NCBI GenBank assembly: GCA_937136415.1
Contig: CAKZOK010000150.1
Location: 35,785 to 99,784 of the forward strand
Origin: an uncultured Cytophagales bacterium
GTDB taxonomy: Bacteria > Bacteroidota > Bacteroidia > Cytophagales > Bernardetiaceae
Direction of reading: 5' to 3'
Length of the DNA stretch: 64,000 bases
Of this stretch, positions 9,263-18,533 are shown piece after piece (within the stretch, counting starts at the first letter, position 1; each line of letters opens with the position of its first letter). The notes beneath the pieces were generated by a model. The model searched no databases. It was not told the origin of the DNA and saw nothing but the letters and a program-made list of their open reading frames with translations. Both the position numbers and the translations under genes were made by a program.

Positions 9263-11107
9263 ATGGATAAAAATCAAACCATCGGACTCGTCTTGATGTC
9301 AGCTTTGCTTATTGCGTATATGTTCTTTTTTAGTCCTAGCAAGGAAGAACAACAAGCAAAACAAAGAACAGAACAACTACAAGATAGCACCCAAAAAGCT
9401 CAAGAAGCTATTGCTGCTGCAGAAAACACTCAACCAAAGCAAGCAATAGAATTAGATTCTGCTACAAAAGCAATGATTGCAAATGCAAAAGAGATTGTTT
9501 TAGAAAACGAAAATATCAAAGTAGCTTTGTCTTCTTTGGGTGCAGAAATTTTAAATGTAGAACTCAAAAATTATAAGACTTTTGAAGAAAAGCCTTTAGT
9601 TTTGGTAGATGAGAAAAATAGCCAAATCGAACTTTCGATGCCTACTTCTTCTGGAAGTGTCAGAATTGATAAATTAGGTTTTTCGGTTCAGAATGCTACA
9701 AAAGACAAAGTTACTTTTGCTGGTGTGGTTGATGGAAAGCCTTTAGAAATTACTTATACATTGCCTAAAGATGGTTTTGAGCTTTTTTATGCCATCAAAA
9801 CTGATGCTGCAACACAGTCTTTACAACTTTCTTGGACAGATGACATTAAGCGTACCGACCAAAATATCGAATTGGATAGAAGAGAAACTACCATCAATTA
9901 TTATACTCTTGAAGATGATTTTGATTATTTGAGTAAAGGAAGTACAGATGCTCAAAATGAAGTTTTAGAAAATTCAGTTTCGTGGTTTTCTATGAAACAA
10001 CGTTTTTTCAATGCTGCTTTTATTACTGACAAACAATTTGATAAAGTAACTATAAGTTCGGCTGCCGTAAATGAGCAAGATTCTTCTACCATCAAAACGC
10101 TAAAAGTAGAAACATCAATTCCAGTTTCTTCATTGACCAATGATGCAAAGGCTCGTTTTTATTTTGGTCCTAATAAACACGATATTAATAAAGCTGTTAC
10201 AGACGGTTTTCAAGAAAATACGTATTTGGGTTGGGCTATTCTGCAACCAATCAGTTTGTATATCATTATTCCATTATTTAATGTTTTGGAAAAATTCATT
10301 GATAATTATGGTATTTTGATTATCGTAATGGTATTTCTTATCAAAATGGTTTTAGCTCCTCTTACCTACAAATCGTATGTAGCACAAGCCAGAACAAAAG
10401 TTTTGCAACCAGAAATCAATAAAATAAAAGAAAAATATCCAGACGACCAAGCCAAACAATCACAAGAAACAATGAAACTCAATAGCGAGTTTGGTGTCAA
10501 TCCGTTGAGTGGGTGTTTGCCGATGGTGCTTCAAATGCCAATTATTTTTGCACTTTTTACATTCTTCCCTAGTGCGATTCAGCTTCGTAATGAGGCATTT
10601 TTGTGGGCAAATGACCTTTCTACTTATGATTCAATCTTGAATTTGCCATTTGCAATTCCTTTTTATGGCTCGCATATTAGTTTGTTTACATTGATGATGA
10701 CAGCTTCACAGATTTTAGTAACGAGTGTAAGTACTCAACAAACTTCGATGGCAAACTCTCCAATCAATCCAAAGGTAATGATGTATGGAATGCCTATTAT
10801 GTTTATGTTTGTTCTGAACTCTTTCCCTGCTGGTCTGACACTTTATTACGTAACTTCAAACTTAGTTACACTTTTTCAAACGCTTTTTATTCGTAAATTC
10901 TTTGTAAATGAAGAAAAAATTAGAGCAAAACTAGAAACACGAAGAGAAGAGAAAAAGAAGAGTGGCAAAAAAGGTTCTTCTTTTATGCAACGTATGCAAG
11001 ATGCAATGGCACAAGCACAAGAGCAACAGGCGCAACAAGCCAAAGCAAAACAGGAGGATAAGGATAAGAAAAATACAAATCCTAATAAGAAAGATAAATT
11101 GAAATAA
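9263..11107 (+). CDS. yidC: Membrane protein insertase YidC
   Basis: A 614-residue inner-membrane insertase that places proteins into the membrane with or without the Sec translocon. An N-terminal membrane segment (about residues 4-23) is followed by a large periplasmic beta domain (about 60-340) typical of Gram-negative YidC. The conserved insertase core at about 345-560 includes the segment PLTYKSYVAQARTK, the ELNPLSGCLPMVLQMP-like block (here FGVNPLSGCLPMVLQMP), and a later helix pair. The tail is very rich in Lys, Gln and Ala, as expected for ribosome contact. A strong terminator follows. Confidence 0.97.
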   Translation: MDKNQTIGLVLMSALLIAYMFFFSPSKEEQQAKQRTEQLQDSTQKAQEAIAAAENTQPKQAIELDSATKAMIANAKEIVLENENIKVALSSLGAEILNVELKNYKTFEEKPLVLVDEKNSQIELSMPTSSGSVRIDKLGFSVQNATKDKVTFAGVVDGKPLEITYTLPKDGFELFYAIKTDAATQSLQLSWTDDIKRTDQNIELDRRETTINYYTLEDDFDYLSKGSTDAQNEVLENSVSWFSMKQRFFNAAFITDKQFDKVTISSAAVNEQDSSTIKTLKVETSIPVSSLTNDAKARFYFGPNKHDINKAVTDGFQENTYLGWAILQPISLYIIIPLFNVLEKFIDNYGILIIVMVFLIKMVLAPLTYKSYVAQARTKVLQPEINKIKEKYPDDQAKQSQETMKLNSEFGVNPLSGCLPMVLQMPIIFALFTFFPSAIQLRNEAFLWANDLSTYDSILNLPFAIPFYGSHISLFTLMMTASQILVTSVSTQQTSMANSPINPKVMMYGMPIMFMFVLNSFPAGLTLYYVTSNLVTLFQTLFIRKFFVNEEKIRAKLETRREEKKKSGKKGSSFMQRMQDAMAQAQEQQAQQAKAKQEDKDKKNTNPNKKDKLK

Positions 11108-11140
11108 AAATTTCAAATTTTCCCTTTATTTTTGGTCGTA

Positions 11141-11176
11141 AAAAAAGCAATAGATTTTAAAATCTATTGCTTTTTT
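11141..11176. terminator. Bidirectional terminator between yidC and rlpA-like gene
   Basis: An 18-bp perfect inverted repeat centred at 11158/11159 with A- and T-runs at its ends serves both convergent genes: yidC (stop at 11107) and the RlpA-like gene (stop at 11226). Confidence 0.8.
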
Positions 11177-11225
11177 ATTTTCAAAAAAATTGCCCTTGTC
11201 GGTGTCTTACCAACGACAATGCTTA

Positions 11226-12008
11226 TCAATCATTAAAATGCGCCTTCGGAAAACAACCTCTAAAACCTTTTCTATTTAATTTTTTGGCAAAACTACTCGC
11301 TTGTGTAGCATTCATATCTCCTACCGAAACTCTAAAAAGTCGTTGTGAATGGTCTTTTGTCCAACTCACACGAATATAAACTTCTTTAAAACCTTTTTTC
11401 ATTGCTACTTTTCCTTTCTGCACAGCATTTTTAAGGTCTTTATAGCTTCCAATCTGAACCCCAAAATCTTTGGGATATTTTTGAGTTCCCCAAATACTAT
11501 AAGTTCTTGGGAGATATTTATTTTTCTTTTGAGCTTTTTTGATATTTATTTTTCGGCGTGGTTTTCTTCGTTTCTTTTTTGTTCTTTTCTCATCTTTTGA
11601 CGAGAGCGTAACTCCATCTGCACCAGCACGCAAAAGACGAATCTCAATATTAACAACACCATCACGAATCATATCTAGTTTTTTTGCTGTCGCATAAGAA
11701 AGGTCAATGATTCTCCCTGGTTTGAAAGGTCCTCGGTCATTTACTCTCACAATAGCTGTTTTGCCATTATTTTTATTGGTAACTTCTACAAGACTATTAA
11801 ACAATATTTTTTTATGGGCAGCCGTTGCATCGTACATATTATATTTTTCGCCACTTGCTGTGGGTCTGCCATGGAATTTTGTTCCATAATAAGAGGCTTT
11901 TCCTCGTTGTGTGTAGCCTAATTTTTGATAATCATACTCATTTGTTCCACTTAATTGCAATAAAGCAAAGGGAATAATTGCATAATAAAAAATGTATTTT
12001 AATTTCAT
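11226..12008 (-). CDS. rlpA: RlpA-like protein (DPBB plus SPOR domain)
   Basis: A 260-residue exported protein. A signal peptide covers about residues 1-18. The double-psi beta-barrel domain at about 33-115 has the RlpA motifs GKASYYGTKFHGRPTASGE, the NDRGPF loop and the D-LSYATAKKL segment. After a Lys/Arg-rich linker (about 120-165), a SPOR-like domain at about 180-255 should bind denuded peptidoglycan glycans at division sites. RlpA proteins are septal lytic transglycosylases in some species. The ATG at 12008 is preferred over an in-frame TTG three codons upstream because the signal peptide fits. The gene converges on yidC. Confidence 0.85.
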   Translation of the reverse strand: MKLKYIFYYAIIPFALLQLSGTNEYDYQKLGYTQRGKASYYGTKFHGRPTASGEKYNMYDATAAHKKILFNSLVEVTNKNNGKTAIVRVNDRGPFKPGRIIDLSYATAKKLDMIRDGVVNIEIRLLRAGADGVTLSSKDEKRTKKKRRKPRRKINIKKAQKKNKYLPRTYSIWGTQKYPKDFGVQIGSYKDLKNAVQKGKVAMKKGFKEVYIRVSWTKDHSQRLFRVSVGDMNATQASSFAKKLNRKGFRGCFPKAHFND

Positions 12009-12073
12009 AAAAAACAAATAAAAAGATAAGATTTTGGATAGAATTATTAATTCTATTATAGAGAGAGTTAGTT

Positions 12074-12201
12074 ATGAAGTTGTTTAAGAATGGCTATTTT
12101 TCCATAGAATTAGATTTGCAAACCCAATTCTATGGAAAAATAAAACTATCCATCTTCTGTGACACACAGAACACAGCTTGTCTATTTTTAAACAACTTAT
12201 A
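12074..12201. repeat. MITE-like element, family A (most complete copy)
   Basis: The ends are inverted repeats: AAGTTGTTTAAGAAT at 12077-12091 against its complement at 12184-12198 (14 of 15 pairs). Inside is a perfect 17-bp stem, TATTTTTCCATAGAATT, paired with its complement 14 bases later, and the motif GACACACAGAACACAGCTTG. The right half recurs at 21898-21980. Left-end copies are at 35739 and 63643. No coding capacity. Confidence 0.6.
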
Positions 12202-12332
12202 TGCTAATTAGTGATTTTTAAAGAGTTTTGCAATTCTGAAAGGCTTATTTTTCTATTTTTTTTTATGAAAAAAGATTCTTTTTAGCTTATTTTGTAATCA
12301 AAACTTTACTATAATTATTTATCACTCAAACT

Positions 12333-12662
12333 ATGAAACAACAAACAACTAGAAATTCAGACTCAAAACTTCTTCAATTTTTGCGTATTATTGGTCTAAT
12401 AGAAGGGATTTCTTTTTTGGTTATTCTTTTTCTTACGATGCCCCTCAAATATATTTGGGAAATGAAAGCCCCAAATCAAATTGTGGGCATGGGACACGGA
12501 ATCTTATTTATTGCCTACTGTTTTTTGGTTGTGATTGTTGGTTATAAATTCAAATGGAAATTACTTACTATTTTTTGGGCTTTATTGGCTTCTATTATTC
12601 CTTTTGGAACTTTTGTAGCTGATAAAAAGATTTTTAAGGAAGAAAACTCTCCCATTAATTAA
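12333..12662 (+). CDS. DUF3817 small membrane protein
   Basis: A 109-residue integral membrane protein with about three hydrophobic segments: roughly residues 16-36, 52-72 and 76-96. The conserved GLIEGISFLVILF start, the MPLKY turn and the G-x-GHGILFIAY segment match the DUF3817 family, which also appears as a fused domain in some transporters. The function is unknown. It converges on the ankyrin gene, with only 8 bp between the two stop codons and no obvious shared terminator. Confidence 0.8.
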   Translation: MKQQTTRNSDSKLLQFLRIIGLIEGISFLVILFLTMPLKYIWEMKAPNQIVGMGHGILFIAYCFLVVIVGYKFKWKLLTIFWALLASIIPFGTFVADKKIFKEENSPIN

Positions 12663-12670
12663 TTCTATTT

Positions 12671-13540
12671 TCATATATCCTTTCCACGTTTTCCTCCATT
12701 TTTTTCGAAAAGAGGTGTTAGACTTTTATCTAATTTGGAGTGGGTTTGTTTTTTATAAATATCCATTGGTGTAGAACCAATAGGATAAGAATAACGACTA
12801 GGTTTTGATGATTTCGAACCCACTTGATGAATCGTTTGAGCATTGATATTTGCACCATTTTTGATTAAGATGCGAGCTACTTCATAATTACCTCCTTTAG
12901 CTGCATAATGTAAAGGTGTCCAACCGTTTGCATCTGTATCATTCGGGTTAAGATTGTATTTTTCGACAAAAAATTCTGTTATTTGTGGCGATTCCGAACG
13001 CTCACAAAGTTTATGAAAAACACTCTGTTTTATTTCATTCCGAGTTGTATCTGGAAAATATCCATAACGCATCAAAAGTGTAAGCAAATCAGATTCTTTT
13101 TCAAAAAATGCTCCTTTTTTCTGGTCATAAATATATTCCCAAATATCTTTTTCTTCTGTATTTTTGAGTTTGAAATTTGCTTTTTCTTGTAATAATAATT
13201 GCATTACCTCATAACTATTCATAAAATTATCCACAGCAAAATGTAAAGCTGTATTCTTATTTTTGCTTTGTTTATCTATTTTTGCTCCTTTTTCTAAAAG
13301 TAATTTTACAATTTCTACTTTTGATTTTTGAGCAGCAATATGCAGAGGAGTAAGTTGTTTTATTTTTGTTCTTTGAGTAAGTAATTTGGGGTTTTGAGTA
13401 AGTAGAGTAGCCACTTTTTTTGTCTTATTTTGACGAATTGCTCTCAAAAATTCATTATCTTCACTTGGGTCGGAAGAGCCACAACTCGTGCAAAAAACAC
13501 AAACTACTAAATATATAAAAAATAGACTTGTCTTGTGCAT
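12671..13540 (-). CDS. Ankyrin-repeat lipoprotein
   Basis: A 289-residue protein with a signal peptide ending in a lipobox (CTSC, lipidated C20), so it should be anchored to a membrane. Ankyrin repeats are visible at about residues 30-130 (for example TPLHIAAQKSKVEIVKLLLEKGA) and again at about 200-265 (TPLHYAAKGGNYEVARILIKNGA). The middle part, about 135-195, is less regular. Ankyrin repeats bind other proteins; no enzyme motif is present. The partner is unknown. Confidence 0.8.
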   Translation of the reverse strand: MHKTSLFFIYLVVCVFCTSCGSSDPSEDNEFLRAIRQNKTKKVATLLTQNPKLLTQRTKIKQLTPLHIAAQKSKVEIVKLLLEKGAKIDKQSKNKNTALHFAVDNFMNSYEVMQLLLQEKANFKLKNTEEKDIWEYIYDQKKGAFFEKESDLLTLLMRYGYFPDTTRNEIKQSVFHKLCERSESPQITEFFVEKYNLNPNDTDANGWTPLHYAAKGGNYEVARILIKNGANINAQTIHQVGSKSSKPSRYSYPIGSTPMDIYKKQTHSKLDKSLTPLFEKNGGKRGKDI

Positions 13541-13726
13541 AATAGTTGTTTTTAAAGATTTAACTTTACTTCAATATAACTTTTTCAACAAAAAAACCTA
13601 GTACATTTGCTGCAATAATTGTAAAGAAAAATATTGAAATTAAATACAAAAAATTTACCTAACAAACTAAAAAAACAAGAAGTTACACTTACGCCTCATA
13701 CTTTTTAATTTCTTATTATTGGTCTG

Positions 13727-16717
13727 TTATCTAAGCAATAATTGTTTTTGTTCTTGTGTCGAAAGTTGATAAATCTTATTTTCTTCTAGCCATTGAATAA
13801 TTCCAAAAGGGGAAGTTTTCCAAACTTGTATTGCATCTTTACACTCCAAAATAATATAATTTTTGTCAGCACTTAATGTTGCTCTTTCAAGGCTTTTCAA
13901 CTCTTGATGATACACTCTATTAACATCTAAAGTAGCAATATAAAAATTTTGTTTTGACGAAGTAAGTATCATTTCCTTTCCATATATTGGGTTTCCACCC
14001 TTCAAAGCCTTCATTCTGCGCCCTTTCATATCCCAAAAATCTGTCCAGTTGTCAGAAGCAGAAACCAAATAAGGCTGCCCTTGATTTTGAAGAGGGGAAA
14101 AGAAAAATGATGAAATATTCGGACGCTCCAAACGAGTATCTAACATATAATTTTGCTTAGTATCTAAATGATAAATTTGATAAGGTTTCAAACTCTCCAG
14201 TATTTTTTGAGCAAAAGCCAAATATTTATCATCAGCAGAACAAATTACTTCTGTATTTGATTTTACTTTTTGGCTATAAAAAATTTTGCCTTGCAAATCT
14301 AATAATTGAAGCTGGTTAAGTTCTGTAATCGCCCAAACAAATGTTCCTTTTTTAGAAAAACCTGCACTCAAATATTTTGGTTTTTTGGTAAATAAGTTTG
14401 TAATCTTAAAGGGTTTGTCTTTGTAAGATAGGTTGGCTTTATCAAATTCATCTAAAGAAATAATTGAATTTTTGATAGTCAGAATATAATTTTGAAATGG
14501 GTGCAAAGCTACTTTATCAGCAGCAAACTCGGCTTTTATGTTCTCATTTTGGTCTATTAAGCGATAAATATTGCCAGAATAATAAATAAGCTCTACCTCT
14601 TTCTTTTGTGTTTTGATTGATTTTTGTGCCATGTTTTGTATCCATTTTTTTCCCTCTTTTTTATCAACAAAACGCATTTGAGAAGAAGTCGCTCTCCAAA
14701 ATGTAATATTATCAATGGTTTGAATAACCAAATAATTGCCATCTTGTGTAAAATAAGGTTCTTTAATTGGCAGTTCTGCCAAATTGGTGGTTGCTTCACT
14801 GCCATCAGCAAAACGTACCTTACAAAAACCATCTTGCGAAATAATTGCTATTTTTTGAGTATTCTGTCCATTATACATCGCAAAATAGGCTACATTTCTT
14901 TGCCATAAAGTAACCGAATCTGTTCCAAAATAATGTCTATTAAGTGTATTTTTTTTATCAATTATCCAAAAAGAAGTTGAGTCTTGAGGTATTATTTGCT
15001 TTGGTTTTTGAAGTTCTTTATTAATTTGATTTGTATTAATATTCCAAACTATCCATTTCGCAGAATCTACTTTATTTTTAGATTTTTTTAAGGTCAAATA
15101 ATTATTATTTAGCCATTTTGCATTTGTTCCTTCAAAGGTAGAAAGTAAATCTGCACCTTCCCAAAGGGCAATTACACTATCTTTTGCTTCTGTAAAAAGC
15201 AAATTTTGATTTTCAGAAAATTGCATCTTCAAAATTTTGTTTTGATTTCCACTAATTGTATCCAAAAGTTGCCCTGTTGTTGTCCAAACAAAAGCCATTG
15301 TATCAGCAGCCGAAATAATTTTGGTATCATCTTTCGAAAACGAAAGCCCAGAAATAGTATCATTATGAGCTTGCATTTCCAAAATATTTTTTCCATACAC
15401 ATCTAAAATTTCTATTTTTCCATCTACAAACCCAACAGCCAAACGGTAAGGAACATTATTTGAGAAAATAATTTTTTCTATTGCTACTTTTTTCTCTATT
15501 TTTTTGATAATATCTCCTTGTAAGGAACGAATAAAAATGGCATTTTTCCCCTTTTGTTTTTTTGTTTTATTTTCAAAATAAGCAAGCCATTGAGCATCAG
15601 AAGAAACAGCGTAATTAATTTTTCCTTCGTCTTTTGCAGTCTTTTGATTATTTTTAATAGGAATTTGAGCCGAATAATAAAGATTTGCCTTATAAAAATG
15701 AGCATATAAAGCTCCTTGCGCCAAAGGAGTTGGATATTCTCTGACAGCTTTTTCTATCATTCGTATTGCTTTTGTGGTATTTTCTTTCTGCATATTATCT
15801 CCCAAATAGGTCAGGAAATTGGATTGCTGTTGGCGAGTTTGTGTGATATGCGCCTCTGCTTGGCTTTCATATTCTTGATATTGAGTCCATAAAACTACCC
15901 CTGCAAAAGCCAAAAATAAGATTAAAAAAAATATTATTCGATACAAAAATCCTCGTTGTCTTTTCTTCTGATTTGATTTTTTGACACTACGATTATAAAG
16001 CTGATTTTCAATATCTGAAAGAGGCATAAGTTCGAATTTATATTCTTCAAACAATTTTATTTCTCGTTCTGAAAGTAAAAGCTCTGGTTTGGAAAAGGCT
16101 GAAAAAGCTGATTTTTGTTGAATAATTTTTTTGAATTGTTCTATTTTTTTTTGCTCTGGAGTTTTGGGAGTTTCTTCTATTTTTTGAGTTTGTAGTAATG
16201 TAAAATCAAGTGCATGCTCAACACTTGGCTTAACCAACATCGTAGAGGAAGTATTTGGAAGTTTTCTTGAAGCATAATTATAGGCATCTTTAATAGAACT
16301 ATTTTGAGCCAGTTGCTCATAAAAATAACTACTAAAAATCGCATTATCTTCTTTATTTTGATTTTTAGAAATAGCAATCGTAATGGGCAAAAGATGCGCA
16401 ATGGTCGCCGAAGGAGGAATCAAAATATCTTCCAAAATAAAACAAACCAAATTTGGCATTGTGGAAAGACGACGAATAAGCTGTTCGATAAATGTAGAAT
16501 CATTCGAATCTCCTATCCAGTGAAAAATAAAAAGCCTATCACTAAATTCTTTATCATCTAAACGCTCAAATACTTCTGAAAAAATATTTTCAGAAGCCAT
16601 TATCAACTCACACGTTCCTGTTCGTTGGGGCGTAGAAAGAGCAACATCGGCAGCCAAAAAAGCAGATGTTTCGGCTGTGGAGGTCAAAAAAATTATTGGT
16701 GAATTAGTTTGTTTCAT
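13727..16717 (-). CDS. CHAT-like (degenerate) membrane protein with WD40 repeats
   Basis: A 996-residue protein. The N-terminal part (about 1-155) has the layout of a short CHAT domain: a first strand IIFLTST, the IFHWIG strand near residue 66, and the final FYEQLAQNSSIKDAYNYA block. The catalytic His of the usual GH motif is replaced (GDSN) and the expected active-site Cys is not in place, so it is probably not a protease. A membrane segment lies at about 257-280. The remaining 700 residues resemble WD40/beta-propeller repeats, seen in pieces such as ISGLSFSKDDTKIISAAD. It looks like a membrane-anchored scaffold. The ATG at 16717 was chosen over upstream TTG/GTG codons. Confidence 0.7.
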   Translation of the reverse strand: MKQTNSPIIFLTSTAETSAFLAADVALSTPQRTGTCELIMASENIFSEVFERLDDKEFSDRLFIFHWIGDSNDSTFIEQLIRRLSTMPNLVCFILEDILIPPSATIAHLLPITIAISKNQNKEDNAIFSSYFYEQLAQNSSIKDAYNYASRKLPNTSSTMLVKPSVEHALDFTLLQTQKIEETPKTPEQKKIEQFKKIIQQKSAFSAFSKPELLLSEREIKLFEEYKFELMPLSDIENQLYNRSVKKSNQKKRQRGFLYRIIFFLILFLAFAGVVLWTQYQEYESQAEAHITQTRQQQSNFLTYLGDNMQKENTTKAIRMIEKAVREYPTPLAQGALYAHFYKANLYYSAQIPIKNNQKTAKDEGKINYAVSSDAQWLAYFENKTKKQKGKNAIFIRSLQGDIIKKIEKKVAIEKIIFSNNVPYRLAVGFVDGKIEILDVYGKNILEMQAHNDTISGLSFSKDDTKIISAADTMAFVWTTTGQLLDTISGNQNKILKMQFSENQNLLFTEAKDSVIALWEGADLLSTFEGTNAKWLNNNYLTLKKSKNKVDSAKWIVWNINTNQINKELQKPKQIIPQDSTSFWIIDKKNTLNRHYFGTDSVTLWQRNVAYFAMYNGQNTQKIAIISQDGFCKVRFADGSEATTNLAELPIKEPYFTQDGNYLVIQTIDNITFWRATSSQMRFVDKKEGKKWIQNMAQKSIKTQKKEVELIYYSGNIYRLIDQNENIKAEFAADKVALHPFQNYILTIKNSIISLDEFDKANLSYKDKPFKITNLFTKKPKYLSAGFSKKGTFVWAITELNQLQLLDLQGKIFYSQKVKSNTEVICSADDKYLAFAQKILESLKPYQIYHLDTKQNYMLDTRLERPNISSFFFSPLQNQGQPYLVSASDNWTDFWDMKGRRMKALKGGNPIYGKEMILTSSKQNFYIATLDVNRVYHQELKSLERATLSADKNYIILECKDAIQVWKTSPFGIIQWLEENKIYQLSTQEQKQLLLR

Positions 16718-17064
16718 ATAAATTTGCACAACTTGCAACTATCAAAAAAATAATTGCAGAATGATAAGAACAAGGTTTTATTTCATACTACTAGATATTT
16801 TACTCTTCTGAACTCCCCTTTCTAAAGATTTTTGTTTGGGAAGGAGTCAAAAAGTCAAAATTACTAAAATCAATTCTTTAAATTAAAAAATATTTAGCAG
16901 TGTTGTTTTATTATTCTTCAACAAATAAATTTATAGAAAAATATAATCTAAATTAACTTTTTTTTAGCTAAAAACAAACATAGATAGATAATTTATGCTT
17001 AGATTACATTTTTTTATCATTTGCAAAAAAAATATTTCATCTTTATTTTACCTTTTTTATAGAC
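16718..17064. other. Divergent intergenic region, 347 bp
   Basis: This spacer separates the minus-strand CHAT-like gene from the plus-strand methyltransferase. On the minus strand a -7 match (TAATTTTG) occupies 16856-16863. On the plus strand a TTTG at 17020-17023 lies 20 bp before TATTTTAC (17044-17051), one or two bases off the -7 consensus and just before the methyltransferase start. No gene was seen. Confidence 0.4.
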
Positions 17065-17856
17065 GTGTCCAATTTTACTCCAAAAGACCAGAACAAAGCT
17101 TTAAAAACTACCTCAACTACTTCAAATCAAAATAATGAATGGTTTGCAACATGGTTTGATTCTCATTATTATCATATTCTTTACAAGGATAGAGATGACA
17201 CTGAAGCTCGTTTGTTTATAGATAATATTAGTTTGTATCTCAACTTTCTTCCCAACGACAAATTATTAGATTTGGCGTGTGGCAAGGGTCGTCATTCTAT
17301 TTATTTGAATCAAAAAGGGCTTTTTGTGGAGGGAATAGATTTATCAGAAGAAAGTATTCATTATGCTCAACAATTCGAAAATGAGCGTTTGCATTTTAGT
17401 CAGCATGACATGAGAAAAATTTATAAAAAATCTCATTTTGATTTTATTTTGAATCTTTTTACTAGCTTTGGATATTTTCAAACAGATAAAGAAAACCAAG
17501 AGGCAATTATAGCTATGGCAAAGGCACTTCAATTTGAAGGCAGAATTGTATTAGATTTTTTTAATACGACTAAAGTTTTGAAAACTCTTATCGATTATGA
17601 AGAAAAAATTATAGAGGGAATAACTTTCAAAATTTCAAAGACAATACAAGATAATTTTATCATAAAAGATATTCATTTTGAAGATAAAAATAAAGAATTT
17701 CATTTTCAAGAGCGAGTAAAAGCCATTCAAGCAACAGATTTTTTGCGTTATTTCCGAGAGGCAGGGCTAACAGTAGCACGAATTTTTGGAGATTATGATT
17801 TATCTGAATTTGAAGAAGAAACCTCTGAACGCATGATTTTTGTGGTAGAAAAGTGA
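17065..17856 (+). CDS. Class I SAM-dependent methyltransferase
   Basis: A 263-residue protein beginning with GTG. The SAM-binding motif I, LLDLACGKGRHS, is at residues 67-78 and the acidic post-I residue sits in GIDLSEES. The N terminus has WFATWFDSHYYHILYKDRD, which recurs in a group of Bacteroidota methyltransferases. Substrate is unknown; nothing in the neighbours points to a pathway. GTG is the only plausible start before the conserved block, and a candidate promoter lies directly upstream. The next gene, a NUDIX protein, starts 75 bp downstream on the same strand. Confidence 0.83.
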   Translation: MSNFTPKDQNKALKTTSTTSNQNNEWFATWFDSHYYHILYKDRDDTEARLFIDNISLYLNFLPNDKLLDLACGKGRHSIYLNQKGLFVEGIDLSEESIHYAQQFENERLHFSQHDMRKIYKKSHFDFILNLFTSFGYFQTDKENQEAIIAMAKALQFEGRIVLDFFNTTKVLKTLIDYEEKIIEGITFKISKTIQDNFIIKDIHFEDKNKEFHFQERVKAIQATDFLRYFREAGLTVARIFGDYDLSEFEEETSERMIFVVEK

Positions 17857-17931
17857 TTAGTTATTAGAAAATTGCTTTTTGATAAGATTGTTTTAACTAA
17901 AAAAAATCGTAATCTGTAATTTAATTATTAT

Positions 17932-18426
17932 ATGGATACATCTTTGGAAAAAATATATGGTCACAAAATCAGAACCCAAGTTTGTGGAATTTGCCACGAT
18001 GAAAAAGGGCGTGTACTTGTTGTAACAATGAAAGGAATTTCATCTGATTTGGAACAAAACAAATCTTTTTTAGCTCCTGTCGGTGGTGGAATAGAGTTGG
18101 GAGAAAGTGCTACTGATGCTTTGAAACGAGAATTTTTGGAAGAAACTGGCTTGGAAATCGAAATTGATTACTTTATGTGCATTTATGAATATATCAGTTT
18201 GCCTATTCATTCTATCGAATTATTTTTTGCTGTTCGTCCTTGTGGTGGAAAACTAAAAATAGGCACAGACCCCGAACAAGGCAAGCAACAAATTATTACT
18301 TCAGTAGATTATTTAGAATACTCAAAAATTATTGCACTTTCCTTCGAAGAAAGACATGGGATTTTTAAATATGCAGCCTCAATAGAACAACTAAAAAAAC
18401 TAAAAGGGTATATTAAAGGTAGCTAA
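17932..18426 (+). CDS. NUDIX hydrolase
   Basis: A 164-residue enzyme with a complete Nudix box at residues 52-74: GGIELGESATDALKREFLEE followed by TGL. The catalytic REFLEE core at 66-71 is intact. These enzymes hydrolyse nucleoside diphosphates linked to another group, such as damaged dNTPs, sugar nucleotides or ADP-ribose. The sequence does not identify which. It follows the methyltransferase on the same strand and may share its transcript. Confidence 0.9.
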   Translation: MDTSLEKIYGHKIRTQVCGICHDEKGRVLVVTMKGISSDLEQNKSFLAPVGGGIELGESATDALKREFLEETGLEIEIDYFMCIYEYISLPIHSIELFFAVRPCGGKLKIGTDPEQGKQQIITSVDYLEYSKIIALSFEERHGIFKYAASIEQLKKLKGYIKGS

Positions 18427-18481
18427 TTTTTAAGTTATTATTTAAAAATGTTATACGTGCTTTTTTTGCTAAAATAACTTT

Positions 18482-18510
18482 TTTGTTATGATAAAAAATA
18501 GATATTTTTG
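18482..18510 (+). promoter_or_regulatory. Promoter for the propeller histidine kinase
   Basis: A -33 TTTG at 18482-18485 and a -7 TATTTTTG at 18503-18510 are separated by 17 bp, within the spacing seen for Bacteroidota promoters. Transcription would start about 20 bp before the gene start at 18534. Confidence 0.6.
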
Positions 18511-18533
18511 GTAGTTGTGTCAAATACCATTAC

